64,000 bases of DNA from Diorhabda sublineata (lineage: Eukaryota > Arthropoda > Insecta > Coleoptera > Chrysomelidae): NCBI RefSeq assembly GCF_026230105.1, contig NC_079480.1:17836488-17900487 (forward strand), in the 5' to 3' direction. Positions 51,701 to 54,004 of the stretch are shown one piece after another (within the stretch, counting starts at the first letter, position 1; every line of letters begins with the position of its first letter). Both the position numbers and the translations under genes were made by a program. Below the pieces are notes generated by a model, which had not been told where the DNA came from, did no database searches, and worked only from the letters and a program-made list of their open reading frames with translations.

Positions 51701-53668
51701 TTAGGCATCTATTTGAACCCTATTTCGAATCCCATTTTTCCTCATAATACAAAATGTGACTTATGCCGACCCCTATGTAAGTAATTTGAAGGGGGCTAAT
51801 AAACGCCACGCGGATGTCTAGAGCTCAGAACAATAGTAGTCAAGATATTTAGGTGAAGGTATAGATCATAAAAAGCTAAACAAAAACTTAGAGACACTCA
51901 ATGAATACGTTTGATTTTACTCCTAAGATCCAAAGTATAACTAAGATACATCACAAAACAAGTTAACACTTACATTGTCTTCAGAGTAAGTTACAGTTTT
52001 AACCTAAGAATACGGATAGAAAATTTTCTTGTTGACTTGAACATGAGGACGAATAAATACTTCTCTGAATACTGATCTCACCAAACACGTTTTCAACCGA
52101 AAACTACGGGTAGAGAAACAACAGAAATGAAAGCCAACTGTACTATTCGGAGTTATGGTTGAGCTGAGCTTATAGACTGTATATTTCACCGCAAAATAAT
52201 TCTCTGAATAGTATTTCAATTCAAATGTCAAATTAGCAAAAATAGAAAATGAGCGGTTATGAATACTCACTCACCTCAAGTTCCACCCATTAAACAAAGA
52301 CGCTTTCAGAAACTCTCTTCAACACAGCTTCGTTTATCATGAATAGCGTTCTCTTTATAACTGAATAAAGGCGGAAAATTGAAGTAAATACCCGTACATG
52401 TAAGTTTTTTACCAGAATATTATGTTTCAAAAAATTGCTGCATCCAATATATGCAGACATAGAGGTAATCACGATTTAAACATATTGTTCTTTAAGTTGT
52501 CGACCTCTTTTCCCTATTGGTTTCCCTTCAAGTACGATGCGTGGCAGTCTACTCTCTTCCATTCTTCTCACGTGGGCGTACTAGTATCTTTTTCTTTATC
52601 TCCCCAATCTTACGATGTCTTGCACCACACAGTGATCCTGATTCGATCTACTCTTGTTTTTCCCACTATAGTCCTTAGCGTTTTCATTTCGGTTACCCGA
52701 AGCATGCCTTTCGTTTTGTTGGTTTCCTCTCTGGTTTCTTCCGTATGTCATAATTGACCTGATACCAAAAATACTTCACACTAGGAACTTTCACAATGCC
52801 ATATCTTTAAAGGAATTGAAGGCTTTTGAAGTAATTTTCACATTATGCTAATTGGTCTTAATTATTCCATATTCCATGCTAAGAGGCAGTTAAATATTTC
52901 AACGAAATTTCCATTTTTATGAGAATGATGTAATTCAAATGTTTCTTTGAGATGCGCTGCAAACATTTTGTCTCATTCACTGCTACTTTTCACCCATTAC
53001 AATTCGTATATTGGTATTTAGGTATTTATTAATTTTGAGCGATTTATTTTGTTTCTGTCCACAGTGAATACTCAATTTTCTGTTAAGCTGATTAGGCTGC
53101 TAGATATTTAAGTATACCATCAGTTTTTGATTTTTCAATATAATTTTTAATTGAGTAGTTCTATTTTTTGTTCTTAGATTATCGGTGGAGACTCAAATTC
53201 TTTTCCAAGTTTTATTTTTTCTCTGTTTTCTCATTTCATTATTAATTGCGTACACTCCCAGACAGTATCTTCAAGATTTCGTGACAGTACCGCATTATTG
53301 AGGTTTCTTTTAGTTTTTAAGAGAATATTTACGACTAGTTCAATTAAATATAATTTTAGAAACCTTTCCCAGATTGTATATTGGTTTCCCAGCATTGAAG
53401 AGTGTTGAATTCTAAGAAATTTGCTAGAATTGTTCATAAATGTTGTTGATAAAATTTTGTAATCTAAACTCGATTAATTTGTTTCAGACCTTTGGATGAT
53501 ATTTGAAGAGGACAAAATTCGATTTGAGTATATATAGTACATGAAAAACAAATTTAAGTGATACATACCCATGAAAGCTGCAGGGATAGATGTAAGAAAG
53601 AGTTTCTGACTCCTAACAGGGACACCTCCATGTTCCGTATCTTGCATTTCTCTCACCAGCCCCTCCAT
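1..53668 (-). CDS. Rgs7: R7-family regulator of G-protein signalling (RGS7-like), 11 exons, partial at both ends
   Basis: Spliced gene on the minus strand. Exons: 53668..53569, 46286..46236, 43196..43090, 41866..41678, 39478..39290, 39234..39059, 19789..19586, 17025..16804, 15740..15504, 2362..2194 and 460..1. The ten introns between them have GT..AG ends, and the phases join without a stop to give 701 codons plus one base. Domain order is DEP (first three exons), R7H/DHEX, GGL with the conserved SNPW motif, then an RGS box with ENIRFW and YPRFIRS. That order is diagnostic of the R7 family. R7 proteins bind Gbeta5 through GGL, are anchored through DEP/R7H, and speed up GTP hydrolysis by Gi/o alpha subunits, chiefly in neurons. 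After the RGS box a tail of at least 290 residues, rich in Ser, Thr and Gln, continues off the left edge. Vertebrate RGS7 ends soon after the box. The N-terminal exon (before the MEGLVREMQD segment) is not in the list. The family assignment is very secure; the choice of gene name within the R7 family rests on insects usually having one such gene. Confidence 0.96.
626..1680 (+). mobile_element. Mariner element, internally deleted, dead transposase
   Basis: Bounded by inverted ends: CTCAATAAGTCGTGTTACTGAC at 626..647 and its near-complement at 1659..1680. Between them are frame-broken transposase pieces: a DNA-binding part at about 790..975 (ICFWFAEFKRDRT, VVTPENIEK), 'FTRSRSKT' near 1000, and a catalytic part at 1258..1556 (IELLDRLNAKIKENRRDMSK, QQDIAPIHKSM, YSPNLVPGDYSLFP). 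The D of the HQDNAP motif is kept and the S-P-D site is changed to S-P-N. At 1055 bp it is shorter than a full mariner (about 1.3 kb). It sits in an Rgs7 intron in the opposite orientation and is a relative of the copy at 43.3..44.2 kb. Confidence 0.85.
2194..2362 (-). CDS. Rgs7: Rgs7 exon: C-terminal tail, Ser-rich
   Basis: One base plus 56 codons: VKKPNIAIVAGASTSEDVCP through SRKNSIQLDSGSSSSDISV to VTGK. Acceptor ttgtctag, donor AAG|gtatgt. It stays in frame with the 15.6-kb exon across a 13.1-kb intron. Low-complexity, acidic/Ser-rich, with no recognised domain. Confidence 0.85.
2363..4620. other. Intron stretch without a recognised gene
   Basis: First part of the 13.1-kb Rgs7 intron. It is AT-rich with no coding pattern strong enough to name. 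A 57-codon hydrophobic frame starting near 3921 (+) and a 116-codon frame at 4163..4513 (+) are open, but show no family motif, no conserved signal and no splice context. They are treated as chance ORFs or decayed repeat. Confidence 0.5.
4625..5361 (-). mobile_element. Mariner-family transposase remnant
   Basis: Read on the minus strand from an ATG at 5361 (MSKKDVPMYVAQRINIRFLV, KDNVKSAEIF). It continues in shifted frames through SAGKVLCTTVFWNMRGVTAV and QRTVNTQYYSNLLKSQ (near 5050..4925) to SLDLSPCDYYLFGPL and EKPRDFHEKSFRKLLKRWQK (4810..4640). Order and motifs are those of mariner transposases: HTH, first catalytic block, DLSPCDY block, C-terminal 'R-W-x-K'. Several frameshifts and stops make it a pseudogene. 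A C-terminal piece of the same family lies at 62.8..63.0 kb. It is not the same subfamily as the 0.6-kb and 43-kb copies. Confidence 0.75.
5365..6320. other. Intron stretch, nothing recognised
   Basis: AT-rich, no coding motif. A short segment near 5836..5865 resembles one at 30474..30505 (both around 'acgtcaaaa-gatcttg'), which hints at an old dispersed repeat. Confidence 0.4.
6324..6875. mobile_element. Miniature inverted-repeat element (TA target site), 552 bp
   Basis: Two ends about 500 bp apart are inverted copies of each other over about 43 bases. The left end (6324..6364) begins TACAATGCGGTCCATATGT and the right end (6834..6875) is its complement with a few changes. Both are flanked by TA, as for mariner/Tc1-type insertion. 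The interior is AT-rich and non-coding. The size, ends and lack of coding sequence make this a MITE; the autonomous partner is not in the window. Confidence 0.8.
6880..8325. other. Intron stretch, nothing recognised
   Basis: AT-rich intronic DNA. The 84-codon frame at 7952..8206 (+) lacks any motif and is rated as chance. There are local imperfect duplications, for example 'agcttgaactgta' twice at 7470..7510. Confidence 0.45.
8330..8610. repeat. Degenerate direct repeats built on a 'ttggttaa / ataggtta' pattern
   Basis: The segment 8411..8480 (tgaattttcaattggttag ... ttataggttagataaggt) recurs in diverged form at 8559..8610 (tgaatattcattggttaag ... ttataggttaaatgaggt). A third partial copy lies around 8482..8515. 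The spacing is uneven, so this is an old, decayed tandem or nested repeat and not a clean satellite. No coding. Confidence 0.6.
8620..10480. other. Intron stretch, nothing recognised
   Basis: No transposase, RT or host-domain motif in either strand that I can support. The 80-codon frame at 9849..10091 (+) looks random. Confidence 0.45.
10484..10940 (-). mobile_element. Jockey-type LINE, C-terminal end of the reverse transcriptase ORF (decayed)
   Basis: Minus-strand frame with TYKLEVWGSARSINITFNQR, FHNKVPLHKDFNI, KIHNHV and FQVLDQDHLNRKLKR. These match the C-terminal pattern of jockey-clade ORF2 ('YGIQLWG.AS.SN...QRFQNK... NDL.I.TV... H.N'). The 111-codon frame is open, but upstream (10830..10990) it is broken. 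Everything N-terminal, including the RT palm, is gone. It is in the same orientation as Rgs7, in its intron. Confidence 0.7.
11703..11962. mobile_element. Pogo/Tigger-like MITE, 260 bp
   Basis: Left end CAGTGCAACCTTAATATAAC and right end (read inverted) GAATGCAACCTCGATATAAC, each flanked by TA (11701..11702 and 11963..11964). The CAGT-GCAACCTCGATATAACG end is the familiar terminus of pogo/Tigger elements. The interior holds further 'ATAACGA' motifs and no transposase. Decayed pogo-type transposases at 47.1..48.4 and 56.5..57.8 kb show such elements have been active in this genome. Confidence 0.82.
11965..12720. other. Intron stretch, nothing secure
   Basis: Minus-strand frames give disjointed runs such as VSETISLDFLKKLDERAKHR and ITGLIEKSMK that look like a decayed coding piece next to the MITE, but I cannot tie them to a family. 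Confidence 0.35.
12726..12780. repeat. (TA)n microsatellite, about 27 units
   Basis: An uninterrupted TA run of 55 bp in the 13.1-kb intron. Length is likely polymorphic and prone to assembly error. Confidence 0.97.
12785..13980. other. Intron stretch, nothing recognised
   Basis: The short GC-richer patch at 13260..13430 ('gtgcgtgcgtggcgtgatcg') stands out from its surroundings and may be part of a dispersed repeat, but no ends or coding motif are visible. Confidence 0.4.
13981..14070. repeat. 48-bp tandem duplication
   Basis: TTCAAATTTCTCATACTTTA at 13981 recurs as TTCAAATTTCCCATACTTTA at 14029, followed in both by ATCCGAAAGACgATTCAATAA-type sequence. The period is 48 bp with few mismatches over the roughly 40 bases of copy 2. 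This is a recent local duplication in an intron. Confidence 0.9.
14370..14640 (-). mobile_element. Tc1/mariner-superfamily transposase C-terminal fragment
   Basis: An open minus-strand frame reads NQFGGRLFGKMSVTCWPDRC, then FIYQEHIPNDSEIFENRITL and TKEQVQALYGPFRKRFEKCA. This matches the end of insect DDE transposases of the 'WPARSPDLTPCDFFLW ... RI ... ITPE... F.RRLEKC' type, the family of the 51.3-kb fragment. The central SPDLTPCDF block is degraded and the N-terminal two thirds are missing. Confidence 0.6.
14645..15503. other. Intron stretch, nothing recognised
   Basis: AT-rich, with the 73-codon minus frame at 14962..15183 open but without motif. Directly downstream of the Rgs7 donor at 15503. 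Confidence 0.4.
15504..15740 (-). CDS. Rgs7: Rgs7 exon: C-terminal tail, Gln/Ser-rich
   Basis: 78 codons in the frame set by the RGS exon. It starts RFFGFGQTKKKASTSTAP, has a Gln-rich patch, then RRGSDRSLSGSA and a His/Ser-rich end SHSQSNLSDIPY. Acceptor atgtttacag, donor AG|gtgagt. There is no known domain. The basic cluster (KKR..KKK) and the RRGSDRS sites suggest a regulatory, possibly phosphorylated tail; this is inference. Confidence 0.88.
15985..16620. repeat. GC-richer repeat-like block between Rgs7 exons
   Basis: Base composition differs sharply from the flanks, with runs such as gcctccaaggcaagctttgc and gacgagacggagtggcggtg. The 64-codon (+) frame at 16244..16438 ends on a splice-like sequence but has no motif. 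It runs straight into the dispersed unit at 16629. Probably a non-coding part of a retroelement; class unknown. Confidence 0.4.
16629..16695 (+). repeat. Dispersed 66-bp unit, copy 1
   Basis: Reads ccactacaccaacactcaca, attacattgtctagcacgcg, tttcgatatacaagttatcg, acttcag. The same unit occurs at 35.6..35.9 kb (two inverted copies) and at 50.87..50.93 kb (inverted). Confidence 0.8.
16804..17025 (-). CDS. Rgs7: Rgs7 exon: second half of the RGS box
   Basis: Begins EFLAPGAPCEINIDGKTMEK and runs through FTFDAAQEHVYTLLLKKDCY, PRFIRSDYYKNLLATG and QPSQKK. Acceptor ttcttttcag, donor CG|gtaagt. It completes the RGS box. Reading through the donor gives CGG TAA, an immediate stop, so retention of this intron would end the protein just after the box, about where vertebrate R7 proteins end. 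Confidence 0.96.
17155..17590 (+). mobile_element. LINE ORF2 fragment, RNase H-like segment
   Basis: Plus strand: (stop)IPRHIRGEGNEVADKLATVI followed by PASRLFEESGIDGSAVNTGF. The pattern matches the end of the RNase H domain of jockey/I/R1-type LINEs ('WIPGHSGIEGNEIADELA'), with the Trp codon changed to a stop. The open frame continues about 85 codons without further motifs. It lies just upstream of, and antisense to, the Rgs7 exon at 17025. Confidence 0.65.
17845..18650 (+). mobile_element. Tc1-like transposase pseudogene
   Basis: Plus strand. The N-terminal paired-type domain reads LSERKAERIAELVGQG(stop)SYREVSILFGVHHTTIGRLM, then SHSRRPEQGHPTVLTPRDDR. The catalytic part reads WCQVLFTDQARISLRGPDGR, RRRGGERFEQSCIITRELF and GGSIMFWGEICFYARTELV. 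In the intact family the block is 'VLFTDESRF' and 'GGGSVMVWGGIS'; here the first catalytic D (FTDQAR) is kept. Two in-frame stops fall in the HTH part, and the end after 18500 is rearranged. It is non-functional and opposite in strand to Rgs7. Confidence 0.88.
18700..19585. other. Intron stretch, nothing recognised
   Basis: AT-rich sequence between the Tc1 remnant and the RGS-box exon; no motif seen. Confidence 0.45.
19586..19789 (-). CDS. Rgs7: Rgs7 exon: first half of the RGS box
   Basis: Reads (L)VDVPTEKRVRRWALSMEELV, then the helices with YSHENIRFWMAVQDL and ending QEIF plus two bases. Acceptor ttaacag, donor GA|gtgagt. The Glu-Asn pair of HENIRFW is the conserved G-alpha switch contact of RGS boxes. 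VRRWALSMEEL matches the R7 entry to the box. Confidence 0.96.
19830..20480. other. Start of the 19.3-kb Rgs7 intron, nothing recognised
   Basis: The 72-codon minus frame at 19833..20051 has no motif. AT-rich, with no inverted ends visible. Confidence 0.45.
20490..20960 (+). mobile_element. Non-LTR reverse transcriptase palm fragment (decayed)
   Basis: Plus strand across frameshifts: VCKCFTDCYNAFDSVRHHKL and KQVLKRLDIDQKEIWCI, then KIGYLLCQLLFKLYSKVIF (in place of 'GVRQGC.LSPLLFNLYSE.IF') and VQIADNMSDLQQLIIKVN (in place of 'YADDTV.IADNM.DLQQLI'). These are RT motifs of a LINE with the 'CFIDY.KAFDRVRH' signature. Parts between motifs are deleted, so only scraps of the palm remain. Confidence 0.8.
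20965..23065. other. Intron stretch, nothing recognised
   Basis: About 2.1 kb, strongly AT-rich, without coding motifs, clear repeats or inverted ends that I can support. Confidence 0.45.
23070..23295 (-). mobile_element. Mariner transposase HTH fragment
   Basis: Minus strand: GREDVEDDSRSGRPSTLKMD, ENIGNI, then after a stop KLTKNENFNMREFCAEMVPK. The acidic 'DDxRSGRPST...ENI' linker between the two helix-turn-helix motifs is the mariner signature. The catalytic domain is absent. Confidence 0.78.
24290..24965 (-). mobile_element. Mariner transposase remnant (HTH2 and first catalytic block)
   Basis: Minus strand from 24960: NPEMLKKFDKAVLDDR, then KFDHEKAVRKMGAAFAH, SSITMDET(stop)IYHF and QSKQRTEKGE. 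This follows mariner order: '..VLDDRRLKVREIAE', 'RKLCARWVPR', 'TMDETWIHHY', 'QSKQW'. The Trp of DETW is a stop, and the rest down to 24290 is heavily shifted. It may belong with the HTH fragment at 23.1..23.3 kb, but that piece lies downstream on the same strand, so they are probably separate insertions. Confidence 0.72.
25000..25980. other. Intron stretch, nothing recognised
   Basis: AT-rich, no motif. Confidence 0.45.
25985..26400 (-). mobile_element. Tc1-like transposase catalytic-domain remnant
   Basis: Minus strand with frameshifts: a start like 'W.FSDETR' (TFSDETRICFNAGD), then SAYGCCMI(stop)GAISIGAGST and PVIIRKG, then DDYIGDEFNFIHDYARPQTV. These correspond to 'FSDESRF', 'VMVWGAIS...PLV.I.G' and 'F.QDNARPH' of Tc1-family transposases. 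The HTH half and the last catalytic residue region are missing. Confidence 0.72.
26852..27463. repeat. Pair of diverged direct repeats, about 510 bp apart
   Basis: 26852..26920 (aggtttgaaagtttatatct, cgtttaattctgaagtt ... aacagttctagc) recurs at 27363..27463 (gagtttgagagtttatatct, ccgttaattctggagtt ... agtagttctagc). The intervening DNA has no coding motif. They could be two copies of a short dispersed element or the ends of one. Confidence 0.65.
27470..28885. other. Intron stretch, unclassified repeat-like DNA
   Basis: Contains the GC-richer patch 27825..27900 (agtcaccacctcctagttag and ggtgatattcaccccagagt, the latter palindromic around ggtgata/ttcacc). No coding motif. Probably non-autonomous repeat DNA. 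Confidence 0.4.
28890..29790 (+). mobile_element. LINE ORF2 remnant: late RT to C-terminus
   Basis: Plus strand. An early piece, VQQRKSWFDKESYTYQEE, resembles the endonuclease-RT linker 'K.WFDEEC'. YADSMIHS near 29190 stands where YADD is expected. Then NRLKVNVQETMYILVTKRRR and KYLIVIINYMANM match 'GLKVNVQKTKYMVVTRR...F.YLG..I'. GIRPSITYGVQTMCLF and MGPIKTDF match the thumb/C-terminal region. The final IKRFGHVI(stop)RRDPKAFIL equals 'RLRWAGHV.RM...P'. Many stops and frameshifts. A second copy of the same segment is at 54.0..55.5 kb. Confidence 0.82.
29800..32360. other. Intron stretch, nothing secure
   Basis: No clear element. A possible Pol III B-box (GAGTTCGATCC) lies at about 30643. A 62-codon minus frame at 31037..31225 is open but without a firm motif. 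Palindromic AT runs occur near 32040..32110. Confidence 0.4.
32366..32389 (+). repeat. Short interstitial telomere-type repeat, (TTAGG)n
   Basis: ggttaggttaggttagatta followed by ggtt: about four and a half units of the arthropod telomere motif TTAGG, one with a substitution, inside an intron. Confidence 0.75.
32395..34215. other. Intron stretch, nothing secure
   Basis: Plus-strand frame 33486..33650 is open (VELEITEIGCEPIIQTEPTQ ... KNDLTISEYLKNELSLKG) with an acidic, protein-like composition, then broken. It may be a decayed coding exon or transposon-derived protein. No family recognised. Confidence 0.35.
34220..34423 (-). mobile_element. Possible mariner HTH fragment
   Basis: Minus strand: GGGSTTATTHKNVHDVLLRN followed by RCVIIRETVEDSGLSYQLV. 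The layout resembles the mariner linker and second HTH ('GRPSTSTTDENVxxVRxLLxxDRRLTIREIAEELGLSYGS'). It is short and diverged, with no catalytic residues, so the call is tentative. Confidence 0.5.
34430..35600. other. Intron stretch, nothing recognised
   Basis: AT-rich, no motif; ends at the palindromic element at 35.6 kb. Confidence 0.45.
35604..35888. repeat. Palindromic element made of two inverted copies of the dispersed 66-bp unit
   Basis: Left arm about 35604..35690 (tgaacacactgtttacacta, caccaacactcacaattaca, ctgtccgacgcgcgcttcga, taaccaagttatcgtcttca). Right arm about 35817..35888 is its inverted counterpart (gattatcgaaacgcgcgtca, gacagtgtaattgtgagtgt, and so on to gtgttca). The loop is about 125 bp. 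An extra short palindrome (aacttagttggaaaactaag) sits in the loop. No coding capacity. The unit also occurs singly at 16.63 and 50.87 kb. Confidence 0.85.
35895..39058. other. End of the 19.3-kb intron, nothing recognised
   Basis: 'ggttccagaaattccaactt' at 35904..35923 repeats 'ggttccaggaattccaactt' at 35714..35733 in the loop of the palindrome, so the repeat extends slightly beyond the arms. From there to the GGL exon donor I see only AT-rich intron sequence. Confidence 0.45.
39059..39234 (-). CDS. Rgs7: Rgs7 exon: GGL (Gbeta5-binding) domain
   Basis: 58 codons plus two bases. It starts VELLKNSLSKTRMKVSQALE and continues through EYDPLITPTQPSNPWVSED to NSP. Acceptor gaatttcag-type (tttcag), donor CCT|gtaagt. 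The G-gamma-like helix is followed by SNPW, whose Trp packs on Gbeta5 in known R7 complexes. The intron before this exon is only 55 bp. Confidence 0.95.
39290..39478 (-). CDS. Rgs7: Rgs7 exon: R7H/DHEX end and linker to GGL
   Basis: 63 codons in phase 0: VKLSKGLKKADKLVSDSQER, then AYWRVHRPPPG and a basic, Ser/Thr-rich linker ending EDCKRE. Acceptor tgtttaag, donor GAG|gtacgg. SQERAYWRVHRPPPG is the conserved R7 signature (SQERAFWDVHRPVPG in vertebrates). Confidence 0.95.
39480..41677. other. Intron stretch, little recognised
   Basis: Near 40216..40250 'atacgaggtgtgactatcaa' followed by 'ataacgagctggttac' resembles the end of a mariner element. Overlapping frames of 84 and 89 codons downstream (40250..40598) have no firm transposase motif. 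The stretch at 41440..41540 is GC-richer and may be part of an old LINE. Confidence 0.35.
41678..41866 (-). CDS. Rgs7: Rgs7 exon: DEP to R7H/DHEX linker and helices
   Basis: 63 codons in phase 0, from NPYYWPWQNRPPDNVEYAIY to DFIMSQAEEQ. Acceptor cgttttcag, donor CAG|gtaaat. It contains the YLTKRTLRNK and LEDYE motifs of the R7 homology (DHEX) domain, which with DEP contacts the membrane anchor (R7BP-type proteins in the known family). Confidence 0.96.
41870..43085. other. Intron stretch, nothing recognised
   Basis: The 1.2-kb intron between the R7H exon and the last DEP exon. No motif. Confidence 0.5.
43090..43196 (-). CDS. Rgs7: Rgs7 exon: end of DEP domain
   Basis: Starts with two bases that complete a Glu codon, then reads ALNIANQLCQYGYFFPISDS and ends LYRFQ. 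Acceptor tttgcag, donor CAG|gttagt. The GYFFPISD and YRFQ motifs are hallmarks of R7 DEP domains. Length is 107 bp. Confidence 0.95.
43338..44230 (-). mobile_element. Mariner element, 5'-truncated, dead transposase
   Basis: The 3' end at 43338..43355 (ctcaataagtcgtgtgac on the plus strand) matches the ends of the 0.6-kb copy. Going up the minus strand are SITTMVKLNELHFELLPHPP, RQDNAPIHKS and IELLDRLNAKIKDNWPHMSK (43402..43740), 'MASVFWNAHVILL', 'PRLLAVDQKQQRVDDS' at about 43900, and the HTH-side piece 'CFWFAEFKRGRTGTDDGEDSD' at about 44150. It is broken by stops and frameshifts and lost its 5' end before about 44230. Same family as the 626..1680 copy. Confidence 0.85.
44275..44720 (+). mobile_element. 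Transposase N-terminal (HTH) fragment of a Tc1/mariner-type element
   Basis: Plus strand: NAGRSLQEAANFFNLGRSSH, ISKVKIFDETGSVKKILGWG and RKKMKKF. After a break comes KNNYHLYKVQL(stop)QVLDEDDP and SQFCEAVMCGMV. This follows the insect pattern 'A..LF....ISKS.V..I...F.ETGSVKDLPR.GRP' then 'KKNKYHPYKVQLVQELNEDDPDRRLQFCE.M'. It stops before the catalytic domain. Confidence 0.72.
44725..45465. other. Intron stretch, nothing secure
   Basis: Possibly LINE-derived on the minus strand downstream of the jockey fragment, but no motif can be read. Confidence 0.4.
45470..45795 (-). mobile_element. Jockey-type LINE, RT palm fragment
   Basis: Minus strand: DISQVSDEVWHAGSLRNYLP, then in another frame KLKKLPPHPNYQLPKSNIIN, RRCTVTQDNEHTDIQPLPSG and VPQGSALEPILYPNIL. 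The 'DISKAFDKVWH' and 'SGVPQGSVLGPILYLLYT' blocks are RT motifs of the jockey clade. The catalytic YADD block downstream is not found. Confidence 0.85.
46236..46286 (-). CDS. Rgs7: Rgs7 exon: DEP domain core (51 bp)
   Basis: A 51-bp micro-exon. Acceptor tttttcag, donor G|gtaagtc. With the flanking split codons it reads GYDLIEWLMERLGIEES, the DEP helix with the family's typical D-hydrophobic-x-W-L pattern. It is too short to be found as an ORF and is recognisable only from the splice sites and the family match. Confidence 0.93.
46851..46923 (-). repeat. tRNA-like sequence (tRNA pseudogene or SINE head)
   Basis: On the minus strand, a 73-nt stretch has A-box-like tagccgtgcgcgctaaggcg, B-box-like ggctcaaatcc, and a 3' acceptor-like atcacgc that pairs with only about four of seven bases at the 5' side (gcgttca). 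The cloverleaf is damaged, so a working tRNA is unlikely. There is no immediate T-run terminator; an A-run (ctataaaaaaaa) follows. Confidence 0.45.
47130..48393 (-). mobile_element. Tigger/jerky-like (pogo) transposase pseudogene
   Basis: Minus strand from ATG at 48393: MASTSNERKHLLLTIS and CEILDQIKKDIPSSSFVQIY followed by DAGHSTILIL is the CENP-B N-terminal HTH. Later pieces are KKHGIRQLKITDEKLYNKNT, ADQICIAYESGLYKK (in place of 'YNADETGL'), VEYFIPEVKKFLSTLNLPL, LPNCTVVIQSIDQNIFKTYR and VNYKKKLLLKE. The order matches jerky/Tigger DDE transposases. The first catalytic D region is altered to AYESGL, the second (LDNAP) is disrupted, and QSIDQN keeps the last D. There are many stops; it is non-functional. 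The 136-codon plus-strand frame at 47114..47524 is its antisense shadow. Confidence 0.85.
48690..49080 (-). mobile_element. Helitron helicase fragment (Pif1-like)
   Basis: Minus strand: MLGSTGTDKTFLISLILAEI, with a degenerate Walker A (G-x-T-G-T-D-K-T for GGAGTGKT), then FNMLPLNIQNNPNVVSNIKK and remnants of 'IIIWDEC.MAHK.SLEAL...KDI..' (YSTQIFA and KNDKLFGGT in shifted frames). This is the conserved PLNIQ block of Helitron RepHel helicases. The rest of the ORF and the Helitron ends are not seen. Confidence 0.8.
49085..49575. other. Repeat-like DNA, unclassified
   Basis: GC-richer patches such as taacgtgcctcgacagcgct (49260) and acctcatttccgtcgggcag (49410) contrast with the AT-rich flanks and suggest a dispersed non-coding repeat. 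Confidence 0.35.
49580..49760 (+). mobile_element. Likely LINE/SINE 3' tail
   Basis: Contains 'ttctcagacctactgaatat', 'gaaatttgataaaaatccgt' and 'caagccgtttcggagtagta'. This resembles the 'aaaatcggtcaagccgtttcggaggagt' segment that recurs at 3' ends of RTE-like retroposons in insects. The assignment rests on memory of that motif and not on ends in the window. Confidence 0.5.
49860..50860. other. Intron stretch, nothing recognised
   Basis: AT-rich, no motif. Confidence 0.45.
50867..50933 (-). repeat. Dispersed 66-bp unit, copy 4 (inverted)
   Basis: ctgaagacgaaacttggtta, ttgaaacacgcgtcagacag, tgtgattgtaagtgttggtg, tagtggt: the complement of the 16.63-kb copy with a few changes. Confidence 0.8.
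51270..51780 (+). mobile_element. Tc1/mariner-superfamily transposase C-terminal fragment, about 40-residue D-D spacing
   Basis: Plus strand: RYLEMLENLRGQMDNDPKLA, YFMQDGASPQCALYMRKYLN, EEWIGRRGFVVWPARSCDLS and LCDFFLWDLFKD. These are the second and third catalytic blocks (QDGAPPH; WPARSPDLSPCDFFLW). About 40 residues lie between the two Asp residues, longer than the 34 of mariner. The S-P-D site has Cys in place of Pro. After 51610 a frameshift leads to 'QFEILRGQLNMLSRTFS'. The HTH half is missing. Confidence 0.8.
51790..52280. other. Intron stretch, nothing recognised
   Basis: No motif. The 88-codon minus frame at 52004..52270 is not supported. Confidence 0.4.
52440..52760 (-). mobile_element. 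LINE ORF2 C-terminal remnant
   Basis: Minus strand: YYAHVRRMEESRLPRIVLEG followed by KPIGKRGRQLKEQYV. This equals the common C-terminus 'RRWAGHVxRMEDxRLPKxVLExKPxGKRxRGRPRKRWxD' of several insect LINE clades. The 111-codon plus frame here is its antisense shadow. Confidence 0.65.
52770..53568. other. Intron stretch, nothing recognised
   Basis: AT-rich, up to the donor of the first mapped Rgs7 exon. Confidence 0.45.
53569..53668 (-). CDS. Rgs7: Rgs7 exon: start of DEP domain
   Basis: Encodes 33 codons plus one base, beginning MEGLVREMQD and ending IPAAFM. An acceptor (ttttattcacag) abuts the ATG and the donor is G|gtatgt. Mammalian RGS7 has an internal Met at the same place, with an upstream exon before it. 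This ATG may therefore be internal, with a further 5' exon unseen or outside the window; a 5'-UTR intron ending right at the start codon is the alternative. Confidence 0.93.
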
Positions 53669-54004
53669 CTGTGAATAAAAGAAAGTTATTTAGCACGCGC
53701 CATAATTTAACATGAATAATATAAGACATTATTATAGTCAGCTAATTAATTGAGTCTTTTTCCAGATCCGTGACAAAAATTGTACTGATTACACTTCTTG
53801 TGGATGACATTTGATAATAATATGAACCAATTGAGATATTTTAATATTTCGATTCAAATTATGAGCAATCAAACTTATCAAATACATTTTTATTTGGTCT
53901 AGATACATGAATTTAGTTGATTCAAAAGCAACAGCTCATGCTGTCATATATGATTTATAACTGATGAAATCCGAAGAGTTATCAAAAAAATTGTATGCAT
54001 TGAC

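Noticed and set aside
52422..52757. 111-codon plus-strand hydrophobic ORF
   Set aside because: Antisense shadow of a LINE C-terminus on the minus strand (HVRRMEESRLP).
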